Source: Phormidium tenue FACHB-886 (GTDB taxonomy: Bacteria > Cyanobacteriota > Cyanobacteriia > Elainellales > Elainellaceae). Taken from it: a stretch of DNA of 64,000 nucleotides. Position 1 is the first letter of the stretch. Every line of letters starts with the position of its first letter. This document shows positions 53,482-63,131 of this stretch, one piece after another. Below the pieces are notes generated by a model that saw only the letters and a program-made list of their open reading frames with translations, searched no databases and had not been told where the DNA came from. The stretch is from contig NZ_JACXWX010000001.1 of the NCBI RefSeq assembly GCF_014764505.1, forward strand, positions 496,001-560,000. The letters run 5' to 3'. The translations under genes were made by a program, and so were the position numbers.

Positions 53482-56070
53482 TTAACTGACGCTGCGAAAA
53501 TCTGTTCTGGTCAATGAGTTTGCATTCACATTGCGGAGAACGGCAAGCAAATCGTTGCCCAAGCTAATCTCAGTGGTGCGTCCCACCTGTTCGATCTCTA
53601 GCCTACGGAAGGCGATGCCCCGTGATAGCCCTAATTGGTCTTGTCGATCGCGGAAATCGTTAATCAGCGCTTCGCCCTTCCCTGCTTCTAGCGTAAATAG
53701 ATCTCTTCCGTTGCCGCCTGTAAAGACATCGCTGCCGCTCCCCCCGAAGAAGGTGTCGTTGCCCTCACCACCAGCCAGCCGGTCTTTTCCAACCCCGCCG
53801 CGCAACACATCGTTATTTCTGCCACCGTCTAGGCGATCGTTGCCACCGTTGCCGCTCAGGTCATCATCGCCGTTGAAGCCGCGCAGCAAATCATCACCGC
53901 CGCCCCCCACGATCGCATCATCGCCGCTGGTGCCTCTCAATCGGTTATTGCGATTGGTGCCACTCAAAAAGCGACCGCCGCTGAGAACAGCATCACTGCG
54001 AACTGCCAAATTTTGGATGCGTTGGTCTTGGGCAGCAGGCGTATCTTGAAGGTTGACAGAACCAACCGTACTGAGATATTCCGCGAGGGCATCTTGTTCG
54101 GTGCCGGTAGCAGCAAAACTAAACCTGCCTGCCGGAAGGTTAACTGCTGCATCGATTCTGCCGTTGCCATTCAGATCGGCATTGGTCTCGCCTGTAAAGT
54201 CGATGCGATTGGCAAGAGTCGGATTCTCCCTGATAAAGCGGAAGAAAGGATAGCCATCTCCCCCTGCTGTAGAGGTCGTACCTGCTAAAAAGTTGAGCGT
54301 TACGGTGCGGAAGGTGCGATTGGGGTTGACCACCACAGCCCCATTTTCAACAATCGTATCGATGATTTTGCCTTGGTCGTTGACGACTGCCAGCGATCGA
54401 ATCCGTTGTCCCGGTGTTGTAACGCTGCCATCCGTCGCAAGCACTTGGGCAGGCTGAGTCGGATCAAAGCTGAAGCGCAGCCCAGACACCTGTGGGAAAG
54501 CACCCGGAGTGGCGCCCGCCCGCACTCCTGAAACACCATTTTCCAGTAGCTCTTTGAGCTGAGCGGCAGTGACCGTAACTAGCGATAGGGCGTTGTTGAA
54601 GCGCAGTGAGTTCTCGATATCGAGACGAGAGACATCACCCGTTTGTTTATTGGGTGCAAGTGGATTGGGTTGGGGCGGTAGCTTCTGCACAGCATTGGGA
54701 TCAGTTGCACCAGGAGCCGCTGAGACGGTTCCAATATTGTCTCGGATACCACCTCCGTTCTTAATCGAAATCACTACCGACGGATCGATTTGTTTCGCAT
54801 AGGAGAGGTTTGCATCTGCCGTCAGGTTTCCCAGATTAGTTTCTTCGGTACGAACAAAATTGCGATCGCCGTTCAAGAACGCAGTCGTTCTACCAGTAAT
54901 CAAATTATCTTTGTCGGCAATCACTCGCCTGAGTCCGTCGCTGATCGCCACTACATTGGGATTAGCTTGCTGACGCGGATCAACATCGCTGCCATAAACA
55001 CGATCGACACCCGCTGCATCAGTGGCAAACGCGCCATTCAGCACTGGATTTAGGCTATTAGGATCAACAATGCCATTATCATCAAATGTCAGTACGAGCC
55101 GACTCACGTATTCGTAGTTAGCAGCAGAATTAACAACCAGAACGGGCTGCCCATCTGCACCCGTTCTGAGGATGGGATAGCTGCCTTGAGAAGTGTCGCC
55201 AGCCCGCAGTGTATCGTTGCTATCTGAGAGCAGCGTATGCGAACCCCCTGCGATGACTACATCGACGCCGCGCAGTCGGGGTGCTAGCTCATCTCGTTCA
55301 ATATTGAGCTGCTGCATGTGCGCCAGCAAAATAATCTTGTTAATACCAGTGTTTGCCAGCGAATCTACCGATTGCTGAATTTCTGCTGCCAATGCATTGT
55401 AATCAATCGGGTTAGCAGGCAACACCCTAATTTGACCGGACGAGGTGATCTGCGGCAGCGTCGGCGTGGTGGCTCCCACGATGCCAATCTTTTGATCGTC
55501 TGCGGTTCCGGCAATGCCATCTGCACCTGCAACAGTGATCACGGCACTCTCAGCAAGCTTGCCTCTAATGGTATTTGCTTCTGCTGCGTTCTGAGCGGTG
55601 GCTAGATCAGTTGCTCTCAAGTTGCCTGCGGCAATTTCAGGGCTGTAGTCTAGATTGCTGCTGAGGTAGGGAAATGCCGATCCGGGACTGCCGCTGCCCG
55701 CTCGTAATGCATCGCCAAACTGCCGCACTCCCAGATCTAAGTCGTGGTTGCCTACGGTTGAAGCTTGAATCCCAAACTCATTCAAGATTGCCACATCGCC
55801 CCGTCCGATCAGCGGAGCGCTGGAAGTTCCTAGCCCGCCCACGCCATTGAGGCTGGGATCACTAGAAGCATAGAGAAAAGGACCTGGGATCGAGTTATCG
55901 CCTGAAGAGAGAGTTAGGGTGTTTGCAAGTATCGTGGGAGAAACGCCATACTGCCCAGTGCTGCTGGTTCTGAAATTGTTGAGAACGGCAGAAAAGCCGA
56001 TGGAATCATCGATCGCTGGAATGCCGCCCTCAAAGTCGGAGGCATGAAGAATCTGGAGAGTCGTCGGCAT
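53482..56070 (-). CDS. 5'-nucleotidase/metallophosphoesterase with RTX calcium-binding repeats
   Basis: An 862-residue secreted enzyme expected to release phosphate from nucleotides or other esters outside the cell. The metallophosphoesterase domain has ILHASDFEGG, STVGNHDLDLG and VIAGGSHTLL; the 5'-nucleotidase C-terminal domain has NGGGIRDN. The last 150 residues hold RTX repeats (GGxGxDxLxG type, such as GGEGNDTFFGGSGSD), which fold with calcium after type I secretion. No N-terminal signal peptide is seen, as expected for that route. The start at 56070 (MPTTLQ) is preferred over 56112 but neither has a good ribosome-binding site. Confidence 0.92.
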   Translation of the reverse strand: MPTTLQILHASDFEGGIPAIDDSIGFSAVLNNFRTSSTGQYGVSPTILANTLTLSSGDNSIPGPFLYASSDPSLNGVGGLGTSSAPLIGRGDVAILNEFGIQASTVGNHDLDLGVRQFGDALRAGSGSPGSAFPYLSSNLDYSPEIAAGNLRATDLATAQNAAEANTIRGKLAESAVITVAGADGIAGTADDQKIGIVGATTPTLPQITSSGQIRVLPANPIDYNALAAEIQQSVDSLANTGINKIILLAHMQQLNIERDELAPRLRGVDVVIAGGSHTLLSDSNDTLRAGDTSQGSYPILRTGADGQPVLVVNSAANYEYVSRLVLTFDDNGIVDPNSLNPVLNGAFATDAAGVDRVYGSDVDPRQQANPNVVAISDGLRRVIADKDNLITGRTTAFLNGDRNFVRTEETNLGNLTADANLSYAKQIDPSVVISIKNGGGIRDNIGTVSAAPGATDPNAVQKLPPQPNPLAPNKQTGDVSRLDIENSLRFNNALSLVTVTAAQLKELLENGVSGVRAGATPGAFPQVSGLRFSFDPTQPAQVLATDGSVTTPGQRIRSLAVVNDQGKIIDTIVENGAVVVNPNRTFRTVTLNFLAGTTSTAGGDGYPFFRFIRENPTLANRIDFTGETNADLNGNGRIDAAVNLPAGRFSFAATGTEQDALAEYLSTVGSVNLQDTPAAQDQRIQNLAVRSDAVLSGGRFLSGTNRNNRLRGTSGDDAIVGGGGDDLLRGFNGDDDLSGNGGNDRLDGGRNNDVLRGGVGKDRLAGGEGNDTFFGGSGSDVFTGGNGRDLFTLEAGKGEALINDFRDRQDQLGLSRGIAFRRLEIEQVGRTTEISLGNDLLAVLRNVNANSLTRTDFRSVS

Positions 56071-56201
56071 AGGTGCGGTTAAAGTAAAAAAATTGACTTC
56101 GCGATCCCACACGATCCCACAGCGACGTTAAGCAGATCTAATCACTCGATTAAGCCAGGTTAAACCTGCATTAAACCTGCACAGGTTTTAGAGTTTTTTT
56201 A

Positions 56202-56948
56202 CTATCTACCCCCGCTCACATCCAGAATTGCCCCTGTTGTATAGGATGCCTCTGCCGACAGCAGCCACAAAATCGCCTGCGCCACTTCGATCGCCTCACC
56301 GCCTCGCTGCATCGGCACTAAACTTTTAACCCGATTGACTCGATTAGGCTCACCGCCAGTGGCATGGATCTCAGTATTGATCACGCCCGGTCGTACAGCA
56401 TTGACCCGGATACCCTCAGCCGCAACTTCTTTCGCCAGCCCGATCGTCAGCGTGTCGATCGCGCCTTTCGAAGCGGCATAGTCAATATATTCGTTGGGAG
56501 AGCCTAACCGGGATGCCATCGACGAAACGTTGACAATTGCCCCACCCTGCCCGCCGTACCGAGTAGACATGCGTTTGATAGCTTCTCTGGCGCACAAAAA
56601 GCTGCCTGTGATGTTGGTCATAAACACGCGATGGAGACGATCGGCATCCATCTGATCGAGCCGCATTTGCTGCGCCAAAATGCCTGCATTATTCACCAGA
56701 GCTGTTACCCTACCGAGCTGCCGATCGACCGTTTCAAACAAACGCAGCACGTCAGATTCTGAGGCGACATCCGCAGGCAGGGCAATTGCCTTACCTGCTT
56801 GGGCAGTGATTTGGTTGACCACTGCAGCGGCAGCGGCTTGGTTTTGCAAATAGCTGATACAGACGGCATAGCCCTGTTCTGCAGCTAGAAGAGCGGTTGC
56901 CGCTCCGATTCCCCGACTGCCTCCTGTGATAATCACAACCTTATTCAT
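56202..56948 (-). CDS. Short-chain dehydrogenase/reductase
   Basis: A 248-residue Rossmann-fold oxidoreductase starting MNKVVIITGG at 56948, with an ATG four codons earlier also possible. The cofactor motif TGGSRGIG, NNAGILA, the serine in VNVSSMAS and the catalytic YIDYAASK are all in place. Phosphate-binding preference looks NADP-like. It resembles YgfF-type sugar or aldehyde dehydrogenases; substrate unknown. Confidence 0.93.
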   Translation of the reverse strand: MNKVVIITGGSRGIGAATALLAAEQGYAVCISYLQNQAAAAAVVNQITAQAGKAIALPADVASESDVLRLFETVDRQLGRVTALVNNAGILAQQMRLDQMDADRLHRVFMTNITGSFLCAREAIKRMSTRYGGQGGAIVNVSSMASRLGSPNEYIDYAASKGAIDTLTIGLAKEVAAEGIRVNAVRPGVINTEIHATGGEPNRVNRVKSLVPMQRGGEAIEVAQAILWLLSAEASYTTGAILDVSGGR

Positions 56949-56970
56949 GGTCTTCAGCAAGCTTCATTCC

Positions 56971-57240
56971 CTAGTCGAGTATCTGAAATTCGTCACGATA
57001 GAGAGATAAAATAACGTCTTCTGACTCTAGCTGAATAATCCAGCGATCGCTCACTTCATCTTGAGATATTTCTTGACTAACGATCGCTCCAATTTCGCCT
57101 GCCGCATAGTCAGGCGCTAGAACTCTAACCCTAGCGCCAATTTGAATATTTTCTGATGATTCCAACCCTACCTCTGCAGCTGAAAACCGTCCTCTTAACC
57201 TTGGCTTAACCAAGCATACAGCAGTAGTGCAAGTTGCCAC
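56971..57240 (-). CDS. Small beta-rich protein, function unknown
   Basis: An 89-residue protein with a variable first 30 residues and a C-terminal small-barrel pattern (GARVRVLAPDYAAGEIGAIV, then WIIQLESEDVILSL) resembling KOW/SH3-like proteins. The gene sits 22 bases before the SDR start on the same strand. An ATG is lacking later in the frame, so the N-terminus is uncertain. Confidence 0.6.
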   Translation of the reverse strand: MATCTTAVCLVKPRLRGRFSAAEVGLESSENIQIGARVRVLAPDYAAGEIGAIVSQEISQDEVSDRWIIQLESEDVILSLYRDEFQILD

Positions 57241-57331
57241 AATGCCGGGATGCCATTACGCAAGTATGCGAGAATACCAGGACATAAATTGGCAATGTAA
57301 GACAATAGGAGGCGTTGAGATATCCCTGTAA

Positions 57332-57532
57332 ATGAGTGCAAAAAGACGTAAGCCTGAGTTTAGAGTTTTTGTGGATGAGGAACAATCGGCGCTAATTAGG
57401 ACGATCGCAGCTCTCAAAAATCTAAGTATTTCTGAGCTGTTTAATGAAGCAATCGCGCTTTATCTCTCTCAAGCTGATATGCAAAGACTGATAGAGAGAC
57501 ACAGACTGAATGAGATTGAAAATGAAAAATAG
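57332..57532 (+). CDS. Small ribbon-helix-helix-like protein
   Basis: A 66-residue protein with a basic start, a strand (EFRVFVDEEQ) and helices (SALIRTIAALKNL, ISELFNEAIALYL) fitting an RHH DNA-binding fold. AGGAGG lies upstream but about 19 bases from the ATG, farther than ideal. No toxin-like partner is adjacent; a tRNA gene follows. Confidence 0.6.
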   Translation: MSAKRRKPEFRVFVDEEQSALIRTIAALKNLSISELFNEAIALYLSQADMQRLIERHRLNEIENEK

Positions 57533-57617
57533 TCCTTATAGCGGCTATAATTAGGTGCAGTGCCGTCGCAGTCAGCAGATATCCTTCTGCGCTTGCGTAG
57601 GCTAGCAATGTGAATAA

Positions 57618-57691
57618 CGGGATGTAGCGCAGCTTGGTAGCGCACTTCGTTCGGGACGAAGGGGCCGCTGGTTCGAATCCAGTCATCCCGA
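57618..57691 (+). tRNA. trnP: tRNA-Pro (anticodon CGG)
   Basis: CGGGATGTAGCGCAGCTTGG opens a canonical cloverleaf with anticodon stem-loop CTTCGTTCGGGACGAAG and T arm GGTTCGAATCC, closing with CATCCCG and discriminator A. 74 bases, no CCA encoded. It ends five bases before the convergent argF stop. Confidence 0.96.
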
Positions 57692-57696
57692 TTGAG

Positions 57697-58629
57697 CTAT
57701 TTCAATCCTAGTACGCCAACCAGCAGCGCTTTTTGCGCGTGCATCCGGTTTTCTGCCTCATCCCAAATCCGTGACTGTGCCCCTTCCATGACCGAATCGG
57801 TAATTTCTTCACCCCGGTGAGCAGGCAAACAGTGCAGCACGATCGCCTTTGGATCTGCCAGACTCAAAATTCGATCGTTAACTTGATAAACCTGAAAAGC
57901 TTGCATCCGGTCTTTCGCCTCTTGTTCCTGCCCCATGCTTGCCCACACATCCGTGTAGAGTACCTGTGCGCCTGCTGCGGCAGCTTCTGGGTCGGGCAAC
58001 ACTTCAACTTGAGTGCGATCGCCTGCAATCTCTCTGGCTTTTGCTGTTACCTCGGCATCCGGCTCATAGCCTGCCGGCGAAGCAATTCGCACGTTCATCC
58101 CTGTCAAAGCACAGCCCAGCATCAGCGAGTTTGCCATGTTGTTGCCATCGCCAATGTAGGTTAGCGTCAACCCCTCCAGCGCGCCAAACTCTTCTTTCAC
58201 CGTCTGCAAATCAGCAAGCACCTGACAGGGATGCTCCAGATCCGTGAGCGCATTGATGACCGGGATCTTGGCATAGCTGGCAAAAGTTTCGACTTCTGCC
58301 TGGGCAAACGTGCGAATTGCCAGAACATCGACATAGCGATCGAGGACTCGCGCCGTGTCAATTGCTGGTTCTCCGCGTCCTACCTGCGTCACGCTGGCGT
58401 TCAAATCAAGCACCTGCCCGCCCAGCTGATACATTGCCACTGAAAAGCTAACGCGGGTACGGGTTGAAGCTTTGGTAAATAACAGCCCCAACACCTTAAC
58501 GCGCTCACATCTGGGGCTGACTTTGCCTGATTTGAGGTCAATCGCCAAATCAATCAAGTCTTGCAGCTCGGCTGCACTCAAATCCGCCATGCTCAGCAGA
58601 TCGCGACCTTCGAGGGATGCTACGCTCAT
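57697..58629 (-). CDS. argF: Ornithine carbamoyltransferase
   Basis: Joins carbamoyl phosphate to ornithine to give citrulline in arginine synthesis. The 310-residue form starts MSVASLEGRDLLS at 58629; the frame extends upstream to 58689. The carbamoyl-phosphate motif STRTRVSF, HPCQVLADLQT and the ornithine-side HCLPAHRGEE are all present. No ribosome-binding site stands out. Single-gene unit converging on tRNA-Pro. Confidence 0.97.
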   Translation of the reverse strand: MSVASLEGRDLLSMADLSAAELQDLIDLAIDLKSGKVSPRCERVKVLGLLFTKASTRTRVSFSVAMYQLGGQVLDLNASVTQVGRGEPAIDTARVLDRYVDVLAIRTFAQAEVETFASYAKIPVINALTDLEHPCQVLADLQTVKEEFGALEGLTLTYIGDGNNMANSLMLGCALTGMNVRIASPAGYEPDAEVTAKAREIAGDRTQVEVLPDPEAAAAGAQVLYTDVWASMGQEQEAKDRMQAFQVYQVNDRILSLADPKAIVLHCLPAHRGEEITDSVMEGAQSRIWDEAENRMHAQKALLVGVLGLK

Positions 58630-58796
58630 TCTGGGTAACTGAAGTAACAACAGTAGATTTATCACCCTACCAGATTTGAGCCAGCTCAAGCGGTGTTTCG
58701 TGAACGGTTTTGAATGCCGATCTATGGGCGTGTTAAGCGATCGAATGTAACCGCTATCTAACGGGCTACAGGCTAAAGACGGCTAGTTTCCGGCCG

Positions 58797-60020
58797 CTAT
58801 GGGTCACACTGCTTTAGGGTAGGTTCGCCTGCTTCATTAATCCACACGATCTTTTCAATTCGACGGTGTCGGGCGTACTGATAAACTGCTTCAGCCGTAC
58901 TCTGCCCATTCAGCTCTACCTCAACGCGAATCAGCTCGTCTGCTTGACGGAGCTGTTGAGCATAGGTGAACGCCGCCGCCCAAGCCTTTGCGGAAGCCGG
59001 CACAATCAAATAATCGCTGGCAGGTGTTTGCGTGGGCAACTGCCCGGTAGGCAGCAGGGTTTGATGCAGTTCTTCGATATTCAGCACAAAGCCAATGCCC
59101 GGACAGGACTCGCCTTGCGGATGGTAAAGGCTCAGGAGTTGGTCGTAGCGTCCGCCCTGCGCCAGGATACGCTTGCCAGAAGGCGAAGAGCTAACTACCT
59201 CATACACAATGCCTGTGTAGTAGTCAAACGCCTGGATCAAACTCAGATCTAGAATTAGCGTAGGCAGCTGAACCGAGTTTTCTTGTAGCAGATCGATCAG
59301 TGCCTTTAGTCGATTCACCGTTGCTTGCTGCTCTGCATCCAGTTCTAAGCTAGAAACGCGCTGCAACACGTCAGCAGGCTGACCCCGCAAATCCAGCAGC
59401 AGCAATGCCCGATCGCGCAGTGCTGGCTCCATGGGCAGCGTTTCCAGGGCAACCCGATCGAGCGCTACAATTGCACCCCGGACACGATCGCGCAGCGGCA
59501 GCGGAAAGGCAGAAAGCAGCGAACGGGTTAGCCCTGCCTCCCCCAGCACGCCATAGCAATCGCTGAGGTTTAAGCTATTCAAGCAATTTGCCAGCAGCAG
59601 CAAAATTTCGGCATCTGCCGCTACGCCACCGCTGCCTAGCAGCTCCACGCCTGCCTGGTAAAATTCCTGCTGGCGGTTCTGAATGCCGCGATCGCCCTGG
59701 CGAAACACGTTGGCGTTGTAATATAAGCGCTGGGGATAGGTGACTCCCTTCAGCCGGGAAGCAGCAGCACGGGCGATCGACGCCGTTAGCTCTGGACGCA
59801 AGCCAAGCGCTTCTCCCTCTTTATCCTGAAGCTGGATCACAGTGGATTGCTCCACGGCACCGCCTGCCATTAGCGTGTCGAGCCGCTCCAGCGTTGAAGT
59901 GATGATACGGTGATAGCCCCAGCGGTGAAACACCTGCTGCAGCCGGTCTTCAATCCAACGCTTTTGTGCTACATCCAGCGGAAATAAATCCCGCGCACCC
60001 ACGGGAGGCTGATAAACCAT
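58797..60020 (-). CDS. hisZ: ATP phosphoribosyltransferase regulatory subunit HisZ
   Basis: A class II synthetase-like protein that forms the regulatory subunit of the short-form HisG enzyme in the first histidine-synthesis step. The 407-residue protein has the PPVGARDLFP start, GLRPELTASIARA, the arginine segment FRQGDRGIQNRQQEFYQAGVE and FDYYTGIVYE. The lack of a tRNA-binding C-terminal domain separates it from HisRS. The J-domain gene lies 55 bases upstream on the same strand. Confidence 0.94.
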   Translation of the reverse strand: MVYQPPVGARDLFPLDVAQKRWIEDRLQQVFHRWGYHRIITSTLERLDTLMAGGAVEQSTVIQLQDKEGEALGLRPELTASIARAAASRLKGVTYPQRLYYNANVFRQGDRGIQNRQQEFYQAGVELLGSGGVAADAEILLLLANCLNSLNLSDCYGVLGEAGLTRSLLSAFPLPLRDRVRGAIVALDRVALETLPMEPALRDRALLLLDLRGQPADVLQRVSSLELDAEQQATVNRLKALIDLLQENSVQLPTLILDLSLIQAFDYYTGIVYEVVSSSPSGKRILAQGGRYDQLLSLYHPQGESCPGIGFVLNIEELHQTLLPTGQLPTQTPASDYLIVPASAKAWAAAFTYAQQLRQADELIRVEVELNGQSTAEAVYQYARHRRIEKIVWINEAGEPTLKQCDP

Positions 60021-60075
60021 TTCGCTTCTACCAGTTCAGAGTTGAGAGATGCGCAAAGCGCGCCAACACCTAACT

Positions 60076-61044
60076 CTACCTTTTTTTGCCGCCAAACAGC
60101 CCAAACAAACCGCCACTGCCGTTATCTGGCTTGCCGCCCTTTGCTGCTGGTTTGGTTTTGGGGTCAGGTTTGCCGCTAGAGACGGCTTTTGCAGACGATG
60201 GCTGCGTGCCGATTGCCTCAAGCCTGCTTTTTCCTGCCAAGGCTGCGCTATCTTGAGGGTTCAACTCCAACGCTTTGTTGAAGTGGATTTTTGCCATCGT
60301 GTTTTGGTTGGTTTTTAGGTAAATTTGCCCCAAGCGACTGTGGCATTCGCTGTTGGTTGGCTCCATTTTGATGGCTTCCCGCAGCTCCAGGATGGCTCTA
60401 GGATAGTCTTGCTTCGCTTCAAACCCTTCCGATCGCCGCAGGTTTGCTGCAATCAGTGCTTCACGAGTAGGCGGTGGGGCAACACGGCTGGCGCTAGCCG
60501 CTGGCTTAGGAGCTGCACCGGCCGGAGTATGGGCAGGCTTGCGCTGAATCCCGACCGATTCGCCTCGGCTCTCTTTGCGCATCAGGTACACCAGGTTTAG
60601 CTCGCTGATTTGCCCGGTCACTTCCAACACTTGATTGAGCTGCTTATACTGTCGCTCAATTAGATCCTGCAGTGCCTCGCGATAAACGACATCAATGTCG
60701 GCTGTGGCGGCAAGCTGCCGTGCTAGATCGCTAGTCAGCACGACGGTGTCTTGCTGCTTGAGCGCTTGCTGTCCTTTCAGCCGCAGCAGCACCGAATATT
60801 CGGGATGGTTTTTTTCCTGCGACAGCACCTCATAAGCAGGGTTGACTAGCTTAGAGAGATATTCTGCGGCACGCTGGCGATCGGCTTCGTGTTCTGTGGC
60901 GCAGCTATCGGGGTGGAGACGACGAGCAATGTTGAGATAGCGCTTACGAATTTCCTTCACATCTGCATCAACTGGAGCGCCCAAAATTGCATGACAATCA
61001 GTGAAATCCAGATTAAATAGCCCTTGGTCAATTTTGAGAGACAT
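60076..61044 (-). CDS. J-domain protein with tetratricopeptide repeats
   Basis: A 322-residue protein. The N-terminal J domain (residues 12-80) has the HPD tripeptide in ARRLHPDSC, so it should stimulate an Hsp70. A helical middle and proline/alanine linker lead to TPR-like repeats (about residues 205-280: LIAANLRRSEGFEAKQDYPRA, HSRLGQIYLKTNQNTMAKIH), and a Lys/Gly/Pro-rich tail. It is a specialised co-chaperone. It shares a short intergenic gap with hisZ, so they may be one transcript. Confidence 0.9.
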   Translation of the reverse strand: MSLKIDQGLFNLDFTDCHAILGAPVDADVKEIRKRYLNIARRLHPDSCATEHEADRQRAAEYLSKLVNPAYEVLSQEKNHPEYSVLLRLKGQQALKQQDTVVLTSDLARQLAATADIDVVYREALQDLIERQYKQLNQVLEVTGQISELNLVYLMRKESRGESVGIQRKPAHTPAGAAPKPAASASRVAPPPTREALIAANLRRSEGFEAKQDYPRAILELREAIKMEPTNSECHSRLGQIYLKTNQNTMAKIHFNKALELNPQDSAALAGKSRLEAIGTQPSSAKAVSSGKPDPKTKPAAKGGKPDNGSGGLFGLFGGKKR

Positions 61045-61484
61045 GCTACTTCTTCCACGACCCCTTCCTGTTCAGGGTTCCCTATAGTGTACTTGGTCTA
61101 ACCTGTTGCCCGATGTATCACGCTGACTTGAAAGTTAGAATTCGCAGCCTAGAGAGTAGTCAGTCTAATCTTTAGCTTGGCAAGAGTTTCTAACTTATTA
61201 AAGCTTCTAGCCTTAAAGTGACCAGCTGTGAAGCAGGCTAACACCCTGTGGATTTAGCAGAACTAGCAGAACTGGGCATTGCTGGGTTGAAAGACTGCTT
61301 CTCGTTTGACGCACGCTGCGGCGCAACAAAAAGTCAGACTTAAACAGCAACACGAGATGAGTAATGTAGATGCCTTGATGTGCAATAGAGATGCCAGGAG
61401 TGAACTACTTTATTCTCCCTCCACGTCTAATCCAGTAAACAGATGTAGCCTAAACGCAAGATGAGAAACGAGCCTTTACCTGCT
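61045..61484. other. 440-base intergenic stretch without a gene
   Basis: No coding frame, RNA gene or strong hairpin is recognised. It should hold the promoter of the J-domain gene and the end region of the phosphatase transcript. Confidence 0.5.
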
Positions 61485-62312
61485 TCATTCCTCATCTTTT
61501 AAAGTGCTAAACCCCTTCAATGGTTTAATTTTCAGTAGTTCTTGGCTGAGAACAGGATGAATGTGACCGTTGGTTGCAAGAATTCGCCCTGATTCGATCG
61601 CAAATGCCCCTTCATCATAAGCCGTCACTTTGCCACCTGCCTCTTCGACTATAACAACTCCTGCTGCCAGATCCCAAACAGAAAGTCCACGCTCCCAGTA
61701 GCCGTCCAGCCGGCCGCAGGCAACATATGCCAAATCAATTGCCGCAGAACCGCCTCGTCGCACGCCTTGCGTCAGGTGTGTGAGATGACAAAATTCGGCG
61801 TAGTTGTTGTCTGGGGTTTCGCGGCGATCGTAAGCAAACCCCGTGACCAATAAGCTTTGGCTGAGCGTCGTCGTTTTAGAAACCTGAATAGGTTGGCGAT
61901 TGCGAGTTGCACCTAGTCCTTTAGCCGCGCGAAACAGCTCCTGATGAAACGGCGCAAACACGACGCCAACTGAGGGAATCCCGTTGACCAGCAGCCCGAT
62001 CGAGACAGAGTAGAAGGGATATTGATGGGCATAGTTAGTCGTGCCATCGAGCGGATCGATCGCCCAGAGAAACTCGTTTGTTCCGGCGATGCTGCCAGAT
62101 TCTTCTGCCAAGATTGCATGATTTGGACAGTGCCGCTGGATGATCTCTAGAATGACTGCTTCAGAGGCTTTGTCTGCTTCGGTCACTAGATCACCGGGTC
62201 GCCCTTTTTCCTCAACTTCTGTGAGCTTGCCCGCATAGGCTTGCAGAACAGCACCACCCGCCAGAGCGGCTTCTGTCGCGATCTCAAGGAAGGTTTGGAA
62301 TGTCTCTTTCAT
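61485..62312 (-). CDS. Inositol monophosphatase family protein
   Basis: A 275-residue magnesium-dependent phosphatase. Metal ligands are in LAEESG, WAIDPLDGTTNY and WDLAAGVV, all present. Cyanobacterial members can act on inositol phosphate, fructose-1,6-bisphosphate or histidinol phosphate, and association with hisZ is a recurrent arrangement; the substrate here is open. It lies 47 bases after the ferredoxin gene. Confidence 0.94.
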   Translation of the reverse strand: MKETFQTFLEIATEAALAGGAVLQAYAGKLTEVEEKGRPGDLVTEADKASEAVILEIIQRHCPNHAILAEESGSIAGTNEFLWAIDPLDGTTNYAHQYPFYSVSIGLLVNGIPSVGVVFAPFHQELFRAAKGLGATRNRQPIQVSKTTTLSQSLLVTGFAYDRRETPDNNYAEFCHLTHLTQGVRRGGSAAIDLAYVACGRLDGYWERGLSVWDLAAGVVIVEEAGGKVTAYDEGAFAIESGRILATNGHIHPVLSQELLKIKPLKGFSTLKDEE

Positions 62313-62359
62313 CCGATGTGTCCTGCTTCGGGGAGGGGAGCTATCACGCCTACAGCGTT

Positions 62360-62728
62360 TTATTCTTCATCTAGGGGTAAGCCCTGCCGGACTTTGCCTT
62401 TGCCGAAGTGCCGACCAAACTGTAGCTCATACACTTCATCTTCGTCTTGAGTTTCGACCTGCAAGTCCGACTGGGCATAGCTGACACACAGCAACGCATA
62501 ACCCGACTGCCGCAAGTGGGGAGACAGACCCATGGCTTCGGGCTGGTGGACTTCACCTGCCAAAACTCGCACCGCGCAAGTTGTGCAGGCTCCGTTGCGG
62601 CAGGCAAACGGCAGCTCAACGCCTTGGCTCTCGGCGGAGTGCAGGACATAGCGATCGTCTGGGACTTGAACAGTGTGGTAGGTGCCGGTCTGACGATCGT
62701 GAATCTGGACAGTGTGGACGTGGCTCAT
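62360..62728 (-). CDS. Plant-type 2Fe-2S ferredoxin with C-terminal extension
   Basis: A 122-residue ferredoxin. The cluster ligands are in CRNGACTTC (three cysteines) plus the fourth in ALLCVSYAQ. The start at 62728 (MSHVHTVQIHDRQ) matches the family; the frame runs on to 62869. A roughly 25-residue tail (ELQFGRHFGKGKVRQ) goes beyond the standard fold, as in FdC2-like proteins. Electron partner unknown. Likely cotranscribed with the inositol phosphatase gene. Confidence 0.92.
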   Translation of the reverse strand: MSHVHTVQIHDRQTGTYHTVQVPDDRYVLHSAESQGVELPFACRNGACTTCAVRVLAGEVHQPEAMGLSPHLRQSGYALLCVSYAQSDLQVETQDEDEVYELQFGRHFGKGKVRQGLPLDEE

Positions 62729-62946
62729 GCAAATAGGTAGAAAAAGATTTTGAAAAAAGCTTGAATGTACTTGAACGTAAAAGACAGTCCAAACCCCATC
62801 ATAGTGCGTGGAGGCAACCGGGCAGAACGCGAGCCCAAAATTCGGAGATCGATTGAAAATAAGCCACACTATTTTCAGAGTGAGCCAAAATCTGCTAATG
62901 TAGTGAGTCTGTGGCTAAGGTTTAGTCGCACTAAAATAAATCCCCT

Positions 62947-63033
62947 GGAGAGATGGCCGAGTGGTTGAAGGCGCAGCACTGGAAATGCTGTTTAGGGGTA
63001 ACTCTAACGAGGGTTCGAATCCCTCTCTCTCCG
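62947..63033 (+). tRNA. trnS: tRNA-Ser (anticodon GGA)
   Basis: GGAGAGATGGCCGAGTGG opens a class II tRNA; the anticodon stem-loop CAGCACTGGAAATGCTG holds GGA, a variable arm follows, then GGTTCGAATCC and the closing TCTCTCC with discriminator G. 87 bases, no CCA. Confidence 0.96.
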
Positions 63034-63131
63034 TCCATAATTAGTTTGATTTAGCCTGGTTTTCCGAACGGCAGTATCGGGGAAAAGCCGTTACGATCGG
63101 AGATAACCCCTCTCCAAACTGCCTCCTAACC

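Noticed and set aside
56173-56197. Terminator-like AAACCTG-CA-CAGGTTT with T-rich tail on the plus strand
   Set aside because: Both flanking genes are on the minus strand, so a plus-strand terminator would have no transcript to end.
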